The notes under the pieces are model-generated. The model had not been told where the DNA came from. It worked only from the letters and a program-made list of their open reading frames with translations, and ran no database searches. Of a DNA stretch of 64,000 bases, positions 24,694-35,300 are shown piece by piece; the stretch's first letter is position 1, and every line of letters begins with the position of its first letter. A program made the position numbers and the translations under genes. The stretch comes from Pedobacter nototheniae (GTDB lineage: Bacteria > Bacteroidota > Bacteroidia > Sphingobacteriales > Sphingobacteriaceae), in NCBI RefSeq assembly GCF_004335085.1, contig NZ_RQRS01000008.1, positions 1-64,000 on the forward strand. Direction: 5' to 3'.

Positions 24694-27342
24694 ATGAAAA
24701 AAATTGGACCTGTAAAGATCCTAACGGCCATAGCTTTAATCTTGCTTTTTGTTGCCTTAATACAATCACAAGCACACGCTCAAAATCCGTTTGATAAAAA
24801 AATAAGTATAAATTTAGATAATGAGCCGCTTAAAAGTGCACTGGATAAAATAACACAGGTATCGGGGGTTAAATTTACCTACAATGAGCAAATTGCAAAT
24901 AGCCCAATAAAGGTAAGCGTTAGTGCAACCAACAAAAGTTTAAAAGAAGTTTTATCTACCGCGTTTTTAAATAAACCGGTACAATTTAGCGCTTTAGATA
25001 AAGAAATTTTTATTCGTATTAATACCGATACACCAAAAAAGCAGGAGGCCGGTCCGGCGGCAAATCCAAATTCAAGCAAAGAAAAATTTACCCTCAGCGG
25101 AATTATTAAATCCAAGGCTTCGGGAGAAACATTGATAGCAGCTTCCATTAAGGTTGCCGGCACTAACCAAGCTACAATGAGCAACGAATATGGCTTTTAT
25201 TCAATCACTTTAAACAAAGGAAATTATCCAATTGAAATTAAGGCCGTAGGTTTTAAAACTTACAAAACTTCTGTAGAATTAAACCAAGATATTAAACTTG
25301 ATATAGCAGTGGATGAGGACGATAACCAGTTGGAAACCGTTACAGTAAGTGCTAATGCAAACAACAACCAAAACCTTAAAAGTACACAAATGGGAATGGA
25401 ACGTTTTAGTATTAAGGAAACAAAAGAAGTGCCCGTTTTACTTGGCGAAGCCGATATTATAAAAACTTTGCAATTGCTGCCAGGTGTTAAAACAGCCGGT
25501 GACGGCAATGGAGGTATGTTTGTGCGTGGCGGTACTTCAGATCAGAATATTATCCTTTTGGATGAAGCACCTGTGTATAATGCAAGTCATTTACTGGGTT
25601 TCTTTTCTACTTTTAACTCTGATGCCATAAAAAATGTTACCCTTTATAAAAGTGGAATGCCTGCACAATATGGTGGTGGATTATCATCCGTATTGGATGT
25701 TAAAATGAACGATGGAAACAATCAAAAATTTGGCGTAAGCGGTGGCGTTGGTGTAATTGCCGCACGCGTTAATGTTGAAGGACCGATACAAAAAGATAAA
25801 TCTTCCTTTCTAATTTCGGCCCGCAGAACTTATGCAGATATGTTTTTAAAGCTATCAAGCGATACATCCATTAAAAATGCACAACTGTATTTTTATGATA
25901 TTAATGTAAAGGCAAATTACATTTTAGGTCAAAAAGATCGTTTGTATGTTTCAGGTTATTTCGGAAAAGATGTGCTCGCTTCTGAAAATTTATCAGGTAT
26001 AAATTGGGGTAATGCAACATCAACCTTGCGCTGGAACCATGTTTTTAATAATAAACTGTTTTCCAATACCTCATTAATATTTAGCAACTACAATTACAAG
26101 GTAAAAGCAAATGATGATGAAAGCTCCTTAACACTTTTCTCGCAGATAAGAGATTGGAGTTTTAAGGAAAATATGCAATGGTATGTTAATGAAAAAAACA
26201 CACTTAGCTTTGGTTTAAGTGCCACTTACCATACTATAAAACCTGGCGAAGTATTGGCTTCGGGTAATTCAGGCTTTATTTCTCAAGAATTTCAAAACAG
26301 ATATTCATTGGATAATGCAGTGTACGCTAGTAACACTTGGAAAGCTAGCGATGCCTTAAATATTACTTATGGATTAAGATTATCGGCGTTTAGCATATTT
26401 GGAAAAGGTGATTTTTATAACTTAGATAACAATGGAAATATCATTGGAACAACCACTTACAAAAGCGGCGAAATTGTAAAAACCTATGTTAATTTAGAAC
26501 CACGCCTAGCAGTTGCATTACAACTTAACGAACTATCATCGCTTAAGGCATCCTATGTTAGAAATGCTCAAAACCTGCACCTTATTTCCAATTCAAATGC
26601 AGCATCGCCAACAGATAGGTGGGTGGCTTCTACAAATATTATAAAACCCGAATTAAGCGATCAGGTTTCATTAGGTTATTATAGAAATTTTAACGATAAT
26701 ATTTACGAATTTTCAGCAGAAACGTACTATAAAAGCCTTAAAAATCAGATTGATTACCGCAACGGTGCCGATATATTTACAAGCAAACCTATAGAAACGC
26801 AATTGCTTTTTGGCGAAGGACGTGCTTATGGTCTCGAATTATTAATTAAAAAGAAAAGCGGTCGTTTAACCGGATGGTTGGGTTATACTTTATCTAAAAC
26901 AGAAAGAAAAATTGATGGCATTAATAACGATGAATGGTATAACGCCCGCCAGGATAAAACACATGATATTACTTTTGTAGCCATGTATAAAGTTAGTCCG
27001 AAATGGACAGTTTCTGCAAATTGGGTATATTCTACAGGTAATGCAATTACTTATCCTAGAGGTAAATACACTATGTTGGGGAAAAGTTATTTTTACTTTT
27101 CAGATCGTAATGCCGATCGTATGCCTGCCTACCACAGGTTGGATTTGGGCGCAACACGATTGCTATCGCAAACAAAACGATACTCTTCCGAACTTAATTT
27201 TAGCTTGTATAATGCCTATGGGCGTAAAAATCCATTCCGTATTACCTTCCGCGATAATGAATTGGATGCAAGTAAAACTGAAGCGGTTAGAACAACATTA
27301 TTTCAGTTTGTACCGTCAGTATCTTATAATTTTAAATTTTAA
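24694..27342 (+). CDS. TonB-dependent receptor with STN and carboxypeptidase-like domains
   Basis: I prefer the ATG at 24694 (MKKIGPVK), which puts a signal peptide first; ATGs at 24640 and 24652 are possible. Order in the 882 residues: signal peptide to about 30, STN domain to about 110 (ISINLDNEPLKSALDKI), carboxypeptidase-regulatory β-domain to about 220, plug (MFVRGGTSDQNIILLDEAP), then a barrel ending in F. The STN domain contacts FecR, so ligand binding activates the preceding sigma/anti-sigma pair. Ligand unknown. The DUF4249 gene follows after 4 nt. Confidence 0.9.
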   Translation: MKKIGPVKILTAIALILLFVALIQSQAHAQNPFDKKISINLDNEPLKSALDKITQVSGVKFTYNEQIANSPIKVSVSATNKSLKEVLSTAFLNKPVQFSALDKEIFIRINTDTPKKQEAGPAANPNSSKEKFTLSGIIKSKASGETLIAASIKVAGTNQATMSNEYGFYSITLNKGNYPIEIKAVGFKTYKTSVELNQDIKLDIAVDEDDNQLETVTVSANANNNQNLKSTQMGMERFSIKETKEVPVLLGEADIIKTLQLLPGVKTAGDGNGGMFVRGGTSDQNIILLDEAPVYNASHLLGFFSTFNSDAIKNVTLYKSGMPAQYGGGLSSVLDVKMNDGNNQKFGVSGGVGVIAARVNVEGPIQKDKSSFLISARRTYADMFLKLSSDTSIKNAQLYFYDINVKANYILGQKDRLYVSGYFGKDVLASENLSGINWGNATSTLRWNHVFNNKLFSNTSLIFSNYNYKVKANDDESSLTLFSQIRDWSFKENMQWYVNEKNTLSFGLSATYHTIKPGEVLASGNSGFISQEFQNRYSLDNAVYASNTWKASDALNITYGLRLSAFSIFGKGDFYNLDNNGNIIGTTTYKSGEIVKTYVNLEPRLAVALQLNELSSLKASYVRNAQNLHLISNSNAASPTDRWVASTNIIKPELSDQVSLGYYRNFNDNIYEFSAETYYKSLKNQIDYRNGADIFTSKPIETQLLFGEGRAYGLELLIKKKSGRLTGWLGYTLSKTERKIDGINNDEWYNARQDKTHDITFVAMYKVSPKWTVSANWVYSTGNAITYPRGKYTMLGKSYFYFSDRNADRMPAYHRLDLGATRLLSQTKRYSSELNFSLYNAYGRKNPFRITFRDNELDASKTEAVRTTLFQFVPSVSYNFKF

Positions 27343-27346
27343 CCTA

Positions 27347-28138
27347 ATGAAATCTATATTCTATATTATAATTATGCTATTGTTTCTGTCATCCTGTGAA
27401 GATACGATAGATTTAAATTTGAAAGACCTGCAACTTAAATATGTTGTTGAAGGCGTAATTACCAATGAGCCTGGTGTTTGTAAAGTATTGATCAGTCAGA
27501 CAAAGGATTTTAAGGATAACAATGATTTTAATGGTGTAAGTGGTGCTGTGGTAAAGATAGAGAGCGATGGAATAACAACCACGTTGCAAGAAGGAAGTAA
27601 TGGCGTTTATCAAACCGATAAAATTAATGGTACACCCGGTAAAACCTATAAATTAACGGTAAACGTTAAAAATGAGGTTTTTACTGCCAGTAGCACAATG
27701 CCACAACCTGTTCCTCTTTTAGATTTTACACTTAAGGCAAGCGATTACGAGCCAACAAGAGTAACACCAAAAATAAAATATAAAGATGTAGCCGCAATTA
27801 AAAACTACTATTGGTTTCAACAATATATTAATGATAAAATCCAGTTGAGATACAAAGTTTCAAGCGATGAATTTACTTCTGGTCAAGAAGTAAACGAATA
27901 TTTAGTTTATGAAAATAATACGAATGATAAAAGTAAGGATATTGTAAAAGGCGATAGACTTACCGTAGAAATGCATAGTATTGATGCACCAGTTTACACC
28001 TATTTATTTACACTTTTTAATGCAAATGGTTCTGCAGATGGTGCCGCACCTGCCAACCCGGTAAGCAATATTAGTGGCGGTGCATTAGGTTTTTTTAGTG
28101 CTCATACTACTGAACGTAAAACGATTACAATCCCTTAG
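27347..28138 (+). CDS. DUF4249 lipoprotein, receptor partner
   Basis: The ATG at 27347 gives a lipoprotein signal with Cys17 in FLSSCEDT; frames further upstream lie inside the receptor gene. The 263-residue product matches DUF4249: VVEGVITNEPGVCKVLISQT, later a GTPGKTYKLTV word and a GALGFFSAHTTERKTI end. DUF4249 proteins accompany FecR-regulated TonB receptors and probably sit on the outer surface to help capture ligand, as SusD does for SusC, but the role is not established. It ends the operon, followed by a strong terminator. Confidence 0.85.
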   Translation: MKSIFYIIIMLLFLSSCEDTIDLNLKDLQLKYVVEGVITNEPGVCKVLISQTKDFKDNNDFNGVSGAVVKIESDGITTTLQEGSNGVYQTDKINGTPGKTYKLTVNVKNEVFTASSTMPQPVPLLDFTLKASDYEPTRVTPKIKYKDVAAIKNYYWFQQYINDKIQLRYKVSSDEFTSGQEVNEYLVYENNTNDKSKDIVKGDRLTVEMHSIDAPVYTYLFTLFNANGSADGAAPANPVSNISGGALGFFSAHTTERKTITIP

Positions 28139-28161
28139 AAGAAAAAAAGCAATATGTGTTT

Positions 28162-28204
28162 AAACGTTCAGGAGCTACTTTAGTTCCTGAACGTTTTCTT
28201 TTTT
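28162..28204 (+). terminator. Terminator of the FecI/FecR/receptor operon
   Basis: A perfect 12-bp stem, AAACGTTCAGGA / TCCTGAACGTTT, with an 11-nt loop and then CTTTTTT. It starts 23 nt after the DUF4249 stop. Confidence 0.85.
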
Positions 28205-28294
28205 ACGCATATAAAGAAATTTAATATGTACACTAAAACCTAAAAAACGTTAATTTATTTTATTGTACTATCTTAGTTTTACCAAATAGTTTTT

Positions 28295-28492
28295 ATGAAA
28301 AATATGCCTCAAAATTTAAAAGATGGTGATTATTGTACCGTTATTAGCGGTACGCACAAAGGTAAATCCGGTATAGTTAGAGATATTAATTTGAGTAAAA
28401 CCGGTCACATTACCATTACCGTTGTACAAAAAGATTCTGTTCGTTTTAAAACACTTAGTAAAAACGTTATTTTAGCAAGTGATACACACTAA
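28295..28492 (+). CDS. Stand-alone KOW-domain mini-protein
   Basis: A 65-residue protein made almost wholly of one KOW motif (DGDYCTVISGTHKGKSGIVRDI) and a second β-strand pair. KOW domains bind RNA or ribosomal/transcription proteins, as in L24 and NusG. It is too short for either. It stands alone between two TonB-receptor units. A role in RNA binding is inferred from the fold only. Confidence 0.7.
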   Translation: MKNMPQNLKDGDYCTVISGTHKGKSGIVRDINLSKTGHITITVVQKDSVRFKTLSKNVILASDTH

Positions 28493-28552
28493 AGTAGCAT
28501 CCATTATAGCAAAACCAATTAAAATACTCTTATTCTAATAGCTCCTCATCCC

Positions 28553-30937
28553 ATGTTTAAATTCAGCTCCGTTATATTCTTTCTTCTAATTTCTCATTTT
28601 GCAATTGCACAAATTAAAATTAAAGGCCGCATTACCGATGAAAATAAAAAGCCAATTGAATTGGCCCTTGTCAGTTTAAAGCAGAATAGCGGAAATCCAT
28701 TAAATACAATTACAGATACAGCAGGAAATTATGTGCTTAATGGTGTTAAAAAGGGAACTTACAATTTATCTTTCAAATTTATTTCTTACAAAGATACTAC
28801 GTTAAATATTTCAATAAATGCTGATACTTTAATTAATATGCAGCTGAAGAACGTTCAAATGCTATCTGATGTGGTAATAAGAGCCAAAAAGCCCATTTTT
28901 CAAAGAGAGATTGATCGATTTAGATTTAACGTTGCCGAAACAGATTTAGGCATTGGTAATAATGTATGGAATGTTTTAGAAAAAACGCCATTAGTTACCG
29001 CTTCAGATGATGGTGCAATTCAAATAAGTGGTACAACAGGTGCTGTGGTTTACATCAATAATAAGAAGAAAATTCTTTCGGGTACTGCACTTAAAGCATA
29101 TTTAAGTAGCCTTCCGGCAGATAATTTGGATGCTGTTGAAGTAATTACAACTCCGCCAAGCAAATACGAGGCTGAGGGTGGCGCCGGCATTATTAACATT
29201 GTTACCAAAAAAACTAAAGAAGAAGGCTTTATGGGAAATACCGTATTAAGTGCTAGGCAAACGGCGGTTAATTCTCAGGCGGCTAGCCTTAACCTAAACA
29301 ATAGGCAAGGTAATTGGAATGTGTATTCTTCTTTGTACATGGGAAATAGAAACAGAAAACCTGAAAGCAGTAAGGATATTTTTTATCCAGCGGGAGTGAG
29401 CAGTGGCTTAATTCAACGAACAATTAACTCATCTAACCATTTTAGAGATCTTTATCCAGGCGTTAATCTTGGGGCCGATTATCAGGTTAATGCCAAGAAT
29501 GTTGTTGGTGTTTTATTTGATTATTCTGGTAATTGGCATAAAGAAACCCGAAATGCCATTAGTAAGGATTTTTATCTAGATAAAGAATTATCTTCTCAAA
29601 CTGATAATAAGGATGATATAAATTCGCAAACCTATTCTTTAAACCTAAATTATGAAGGCAAGTTAGATTCGTTAGGTAAAACTTTAACTATTGATTTTGA
29701 TGCCTTGAAATATCAATCAGGTTATTATTCTAAGAGTAATACAACTGCTTCAGGCGTAATTACGGATAACTTTAGAACGTCATCGCCTCAAGATATTAAT
29801 AACCAGTCTGTTAAAGCTGATTTCGATTGGCCTGTAAATAAAACTACTTCGCTTAGTTTTGGATTAAAATCATCTTTCTCTAAAATTAATAACAACTTTT
29901 TATTCGAAAATAATGCTAGTGGGGATAATTGGATAGCTGATCCGAACCAAAGCAATGGTTTTAGATATAACGAAAATATCAATTCTGTTTATGGGATGCT
30001 TAATTATAAGGCAAGCTTAAAATGGACTTATCAATTGGGATTAAGGTTGGAAAATACAATTGCAAAGGGTTGGTTAGACGATAAAAGAGTGGTAGATAAT
30101 AATTACGTCAACCTATTTCCAACAGCATTTTTAAAGTATACAAATAAGAAAAAGCAAAGTTATGTACTTGCGCTTACCAGCAGAATAACACGCCCAGGCT
30201 ATTGGGATTTAAATCCTTTTAGAACATACACCACCAATCAAACATATTTTTCTGGCAATCCATTGTTATCTCCTGTTAAATATTATAGAGAAGAGTTAAG
30301 TCATAGCCTTAATGGCAAATTGGGATCATTAACTATTCAGCTTGCCGCCAGCCAAACCATTGGCGAAATTTATGCACTTCCTTACAATGTTGGTGATACA
30401 ATTATCAATAAGAAAACAAATTATGGTAATAAATATAGCTATTCTGGCAGTTTAAGTTATTCTAATCAGTTTAATCCGTGGTGGAGATTTTCGGGTACAG
30501 TTTTAACTGGCTATGTAATTTCAAAAGGCGAATATGGTAACGATATAGCTATTGATAATCGTACTGGATTATTAAGTTTATCAACCAACCAAACATTTAC
30601 TTTTTCGAAGAAATTTGGTCTTTATGGTACACTAGTAGCCAATAATACCTTCCCTGCAACAATTGTAAATACCCGTATTGGAAACAGACTTGATACCGAA
30701 GTTAGACTCAGAAAATCTGCAGGTCCATTTAGTATTACACTTGCAGCACAAGATCTATTTAAAAGTAATAAAGATCGTTACGAAATTCAATTGGGCGATT
30801 TACAAATACATGATAATTACTATAATGATACCCGAAGTGTTTATTTGGTGCTTAGTTATTCTTTTGGGAAACAGAGTGTTAAAGATAAACGCGATCGCGA
30901 TACCGGAGTGCAAGATGTTAAAGGCCGGTTAATGTAG
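28553..30937 (+). CDS. TonB-receptor-like outer-membrane β-barrel protein
   Basis: The signal peptide covers residues 1-19. A carboxypeptidase-like β-sandwich follows (IKIKGRITDENKKPIELALV), then a plug-like part (GAVVYINNKKKILSG, EVITTPPSKYEAEGGAGIINI) and a C-terminal barrel of the OMP_b-brl_3 type, 794 residues in all. Proteins of this type are common in Bacteroidota and are only loosely known; some may move peptides or siderophores. No partner lipoprotein lies next to it. Its last residues (KQSVKDKRDRDTG...) extend beyond the final strand. Confidence 0.82.
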   Translation: MFKFSSVIFFLLISHFAIAQIKIKGRITDENKKPIELALVSLKQNSGNPLNTITDTAGNYVLNGVKKGTYNLSFKFISYKDTTLNISINADTLINMQLKNVQMLSDVVIRAKKPIFQREIDRFRFNVAETDLGIGNNVWNVLEKTPLVTASDDGAIQISGTTGAVVYINNKKKILSGTALKAYLSSLPADNLDAVEVITTPPSKYEAEGGAGIINIVTKKTKEEGFMGNTVLSARQTAVNSQAASLNLNNRQGNWNVYSSLYMGNRNRKPESSKDIFYPAGVSSGLIQRTINSSNHFRDLYPGVNLGADYQVNAKNVVGVLFDYSGNWHKETRNAISKDFYLDKELSSQTDNKDDINSQTYSLNLNYEGKLDSLGKTLTIDFDALKYQSGYYSKSNTTASGVITDNFRTSSPQDINNQSVKADFDWPVNKTTSLSFGLKSSFSKINNNFLFENNASGDNWIADPNQSNGFRYNENINSVYGMLNYKASLKWTYQLGLRLENTIAKGWLDDKRVVDNNYVNLFPTAFLKYTNKKKQSYVLALTSRITRPGYWDLNPFRTYTTNQTYFSGNPLLSPVKYYREELSHSLNGKLGSLTIQLAASQTIGEIYALPYNVGDTIINKKTNYGNKYSYSGSLSYSNQFNPWWRFSGTVLTGYVISKGEYGNDIAIDNRTGLLSLSTNQTFTFSKKFGLYGTLVANNTFPATIVNTRIGNRLDTEVRLRKSAGPFSITLAAQDLFKSNKDRYEIQLGDLQIHDNYYNDTRSVYLVLSYSFGKQSVKDKRDRDTGVQDVKGRLM

Positions 30938-30954
30938 TTCTCCCCATTTTTTTA

Positions 30955-31053
30955 GCCGCGGAAATACAGAATTTACCGAAATTTTAATTTTGAGTATACT
31001 GTGCTTCCGTGGCAAACCATGCTTTAAGCTATTGTGCCGAAACCATTTCGGCA
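30955..31053. repeat. Imperfect inverted-repeat element in the 328-bp gap before the RND operon
   Basis: GCCGCGGAAATACAG (30955) pairs imperfectly with CTGTGCTTCCGTGGC (ends 31013), the arrangement of a dispersed inverted-repeat element I recall from Bacteroidota genomes. A smaller hairpin, TGCCGAAA / TTTCGGCA at 31035-31053, follows and could stop readthrough. In the remainder of the gap (31054-31265), which should hold the RND promoter, I see no certain motif. Confidence 0.55.
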
Positions 31054-31265
31054 TGTTTCATCTCCTATCCTCATAATTCTCTTCCCACCTGAATTTTAAC
31101 TTCATTATAACTTCATAAATCTGTAGTTATTTCGTACCAGTAATAATCAAATAGGGTACTGTAATTTATTGAAATCTAATTGTAACACCGCTCCGCAGGA
31201 TACAGTCTTCATGTGCATTCTCCTATAAATTAGAAAAGAAAACAAATCAGATAAACTATTCAACG

Positions 31266-32348
31266 ATGAAAAGAAACGTCATATGCCTCGGTTTGAGCGC
31301 TTTGATTTACGTAACAGGTTGTACATCAAAAAAAGAAGAGAAAGCAGAAGTTGTAACTTATGCAGTAACCTCGCCATTACAAATGGATACTTCGTTTACT
31401 AAAGAATATGTTTCGCAGATTAAATCTGTCCGTAACATTGAAATTAGAGCGCAGGAAAAGGGTTATTTGCAAAAGATTTATGTAGATGAAGGGCAGCGAG
31501 TACATGCAGGTCAGGTTCTATTTAAGATTATGCCAAAACTGTTCGAGGCCGAAGTACTTAAAGCGCAGGCAGAAACTAAAGCTGCAGAAATCGAACTTCA
31601 AAATACAAAATTACTTACCGATAAAAATGTAGTTTCTAAAAACGAGTTAGCTATGGCAAAGGCAAAATTGCAATCTGCTAATGCCGAAACTACGCTTGCT
31701 AAACTTCATTTGGCATTTACTGAAATCAGAGCGCCATTTGATGGTACAATTGATCGCATTCCTTTAAAACTAGGTAGTTTGGTAGATGAAGGCGCATTGC
31801 TAACCACTTTATCGGATAATAGCCAGGTATTTGCATATTTCAACGTTTCAGAGCCCGAATATCTTAGTTATCAAAATGCTGTAAAAGCGAAAGGAAAACA
31901 AGAAGTGAGCTTGTTGCTTGCTAATAATGAATTGCTGAAATCTAAAGGACAGGTAGAAGTTATAGAAAGTGAGTTTAACAACGAAACAGGAAACATTGCA
32001 TTCAGAGCAAGATTTTCTAATGGAGATAACTTGCTGAGAAACGGTCAAACCGGAAAAATACAAATGGAAGTACCTTTAAAAAATGCATTGGTTATTCCGC
32101 AAAAAGCAACTTACGATATTCAAGATAAAACTTATGTGTTTGTTGTTGATAACCGAAATGTGGTACACTCAAGAGTAATTACCATAGCAGATGAATTGCC
32201 TGATCTTTATGTAGTTGCAAGTGGGTTAAAAGCTGGCGATAAAATATTATTAGAAGGTGTTCAAAACGTAAAAGACGATGATAAGATTACTTTCAAGTTT
32301 CAGCAACCGAAAGAAGTCATTCAGCAATTACGATTAAAAACAGAATAA
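31266..32348 (+). CDS. RND efflux periplasmic adaptor (AcrA-type)
   Basis: A lipoprotein signal ends at Cys19 (YVTGCTSK). The 360-residue chain has the lipoyl halves (LQKIYVDEGQRVHAGQVLF and APFDGTIDRIPLKLGSLV), a helical hairpin between them, and the β-barrel and membrane-proximal parts. It links the AcrB-type pump that follows (21 nt) to the outer-membrane duct. First gene of a complete three-gene RND operon. Confidence 0.92.
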   Translation: MKRNVICLGLSALIYVTGCTSKKEEKAEVVTYAVTSPLQMDTSFTKEYVSQIKSVRNIEIRAQEKGYLQKIYVDEGQRVHAGQVLFKIMPKLFEAEVLKAQAETKAAEIELQNTKLLTDKNVVSKNELAMAKAKLQSANAETTLAKLHLAFTEIRAPFDGTIDRIPLKLGSLVDEGALLTTLSDNSQVFAYFNVSEPEYLSYQNAVKAKGKQEVSLLLANNELLKSKGQVEVIESEFNNETGNIAFRARFSNGDNLLRNGQTGKIQMEVPLKNALVIPQKATYDIQDKTYVFVVDNRNVVHSRVITIADELPDLYVVASGLKAGDKILLEGVQNVKDDDKITFKFQQPKEVIQQLRLKTE

Positions 32349-32369
32349 TCTAACTCTTACACTTATTTT

Positions 32370-35300
32370 ATGTTTGGCAAATTCATACAAAGGCCCGTCC
32401 TTTCTATAGTTATATCGCTAGTAATTGTGTTTTTGGGGGCTTTGGCTATCACATCCCTTCCTGTAACACAATTTCCATCCATTTCGCCGCCGAAAGTAAA
32501 CATCACGGCAGAATACCCTGGAGCGAACAATGAATTATTAATTAAATCGGTTATTATTCCACTAGAGCGTGCACTTAATGGTGTACCAGGAATGAAATAT
32601 ATTGCATCAGATGCCGGTAATGATGGCGAAGCCAGCGTGCAGGTGGTATTTAATTTAGGTACCGATCCTAATCAGGCATCGCTTAATGTGCAAAATAGGG
32701 TGGCAGCCGTTACCAACAAACTTCCGCCGCTTGTGGTGCGTGAAGGCGTAAAAATTACTCGCGAGGAATCCAATATGTTAATGTACATCAATTTGTACAG
32801 TAAGGATCCTAAAATGAACGAAAATTTCCTGTATAACTTTGCCGATATCAATTTGCTTTCTGAGCTGAAAAGGATTGATGGGGTAGGCTTTGCAGATATT
32901 TTGGGTAATCGCGATTATGCAATGCGAATTTGGCTTAAACCAGACCGTATGCAGGCGTATAAAATTTCTGTTGATGAAGTGATGAAAGCCCTTGATGAGC
33001 AAAGTTTAGAAGCTTCTCCAGGTAAAACAGGAGAAAGTTCAGGCCGCCGTTCTCAAGCTTTTGAATATGTTTTAAAGTATTCGGGAAGATTTAATACCAA
33101 AGCAGATTACGAAAATGTTGTGCTTCGCGCAAATGCAAATGGAGAAATGCTTCGGTTAAAAGATGTAGCCGACGTAGACTTTAGCAGTTCGATGTATGAT
33201 ATTTACTCTAACCTAAACGGAAAACCATCAGCAGCAATTGTATTAAAGCAATCATATGGTAGTAACGCAAGTCAGGTAATTAAGGATGTAAAAGCGAAAA
33301 TGGCTGAAATTAAAGGCAGTTCATTTCCAAAAGGTTTGGATTACGAAATCAGTTACGATGTTTCTAGATTTCTTGATGCATCCATAGAAAAAGTAATTCA
33401 CACGCTTGTAGAAGCCTTTATATTGGTGGGTTTAGTTGTGTTCTTATTTCTTGGTGATTGGCGCTCAACACTTATTCCAGCCATTGCAGTTCCTGTATCT
33501 CTAATTGGTACGTTTATGTTTATGCAATTCTTCGGAATCAGTTTAAACCTGATTACCTTGTTTGCGTTGGTGCTAGCCATTGGTATTGTGGTAGATGATG
33601 CCATTGTGGTAATTGAAGCTGTACACGCCAAAATGGAGCATAATCCTAAGCTCTCGGTACTAAAAGCTACGCAACTTGCCATGAAAGAAATTAGCGGTGC
33701 TATTATTGCAATTACCTTTTTAATGGCGTCGGTATTTATTCCCGTAGCTTTTATGTCTGGTCCAGTAGGTATTTTTTACAGGCAATTCTCTATAACCATG
33801 GCTACAGCCATTATTTTATCGGGTATTGTTGCACTTACTTTAACACCAGCTTTATGTGCTATTATGCTTAAAAATAATCATGGTAAGCCTAAAAGAAAAA
33901 CAGCTATTGATCGCATTTTAGATGGCTTTAACAATTGGTTTGGAAGACTTACCGGCAAATATGAAAATGTTTTAAATAAAGTAGTTAGCCGTCGTTTCTT
34001 TACTTTCGGCGTGCTTTTAGCATTTTGTGCAGGCATTTGGATTTTAAATGGAAGCGTAGCTTCTGGTTTTATCCCTAACGAAGATCAGGGAATGGTTTAT
34101 GCTATTATTCAAACACCTCCAGGCTCCACTTTAGAGCGTACAAACCAAGCTGCAGAAAAACTTCAAAAAATTTCTGAAGGCATTGAAGGTATTCAATCTG
34201 TATCTTCTTTAGCTGGATATGAAATATTAACTGAAGGTACAGGCGCAAACTCAGGAACGTGTTTAATTAACCTTAAAGACTGGACCGAACGTAAAAATTC
34301 ATCACTTGAAATTATCAAGGAACTAGAAGAAAAAGCCAAAACTATTCCTGGCGCTTCCATAGAATTTTTCCAACCGCCAGCAGTACCTGGTTATGGTGCC
34401 GCCGGAGGATTTGAATTGCGTTTGCTTGATAAAGCTGGAAGTGGCGACTATTCAAAAATGGAAACAGTAAGTAAAGATTTTGTAAAGGAGTTGAATAAGC
34501 GTAAAGAATTATCATCTGTATTTACTTTTTATAGTGCCAGTTTCCCACAATATATGTTGCATATAGATAATGATATTGCGCAACAAAAGGGTGTAACAAT
34601 TGATAATGCCATGAGCACACTTTCTACATTTGTGGGTAGTGATTACGAAACCAGTTTTATTAAATACGATCGTCAGTACAAAGTGATGGTTCAAGCTTTA
34701 CCACAATATAGAGCTTTACCAGAAGATATATTGAAACTTTCAGTTAAAAACAGTCGTGATGAAATGGTGCCATTCTCAGCCTTTATGCGTATGGAAAAAG
34801 TATATGGCTTATCAGAAATTACTAGGCACAATATGTATAACGCTGCAGAAATTAGTGGTCAGGCAGCACCAGGTTATAGCTCTGGCGAAGCCATTAAAGC
34901 CATTACAGAAGTTGCAAAGAAAACGTTACCACGTGGTTTCGGTATAGATTGGGCAGGTATTTCTAAAGATGAGGTATCAAGAGGTAATGAAGCCATTTAT
35001 ATCTTTTTAATCTGCTTAGGTTTCGTATATCTTGTGCTTGCAGCCCAATATGAAAGCTTTATTTTGCCACTATCAGTTATCCTTTCCTTACCTGCAGGTA
35101 TTTTTGGAGCATTTTTATTCCTTAAAGTATTTGGTTTAGAAAATAACATTTATGCACAGGTAGCTATGGTTATGCTAATTGGTTTGCTCGGTAAAAATGC
35201 CGTACTAATTGTTGAGTTTGCCACGCAGCGACACAGTCAGGGTGCATCGGTACTTAAAGCGGCAATGGAGGGTGCAAGTGTGCGTTTCCGTCCAATTTTA

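Noticed and set aside
28295..28492. Ribosomal protein L24 or NusG
   Set aside because: Only a single KOW motif is present and the protein is too short; no ribosomal-protein genes are near.
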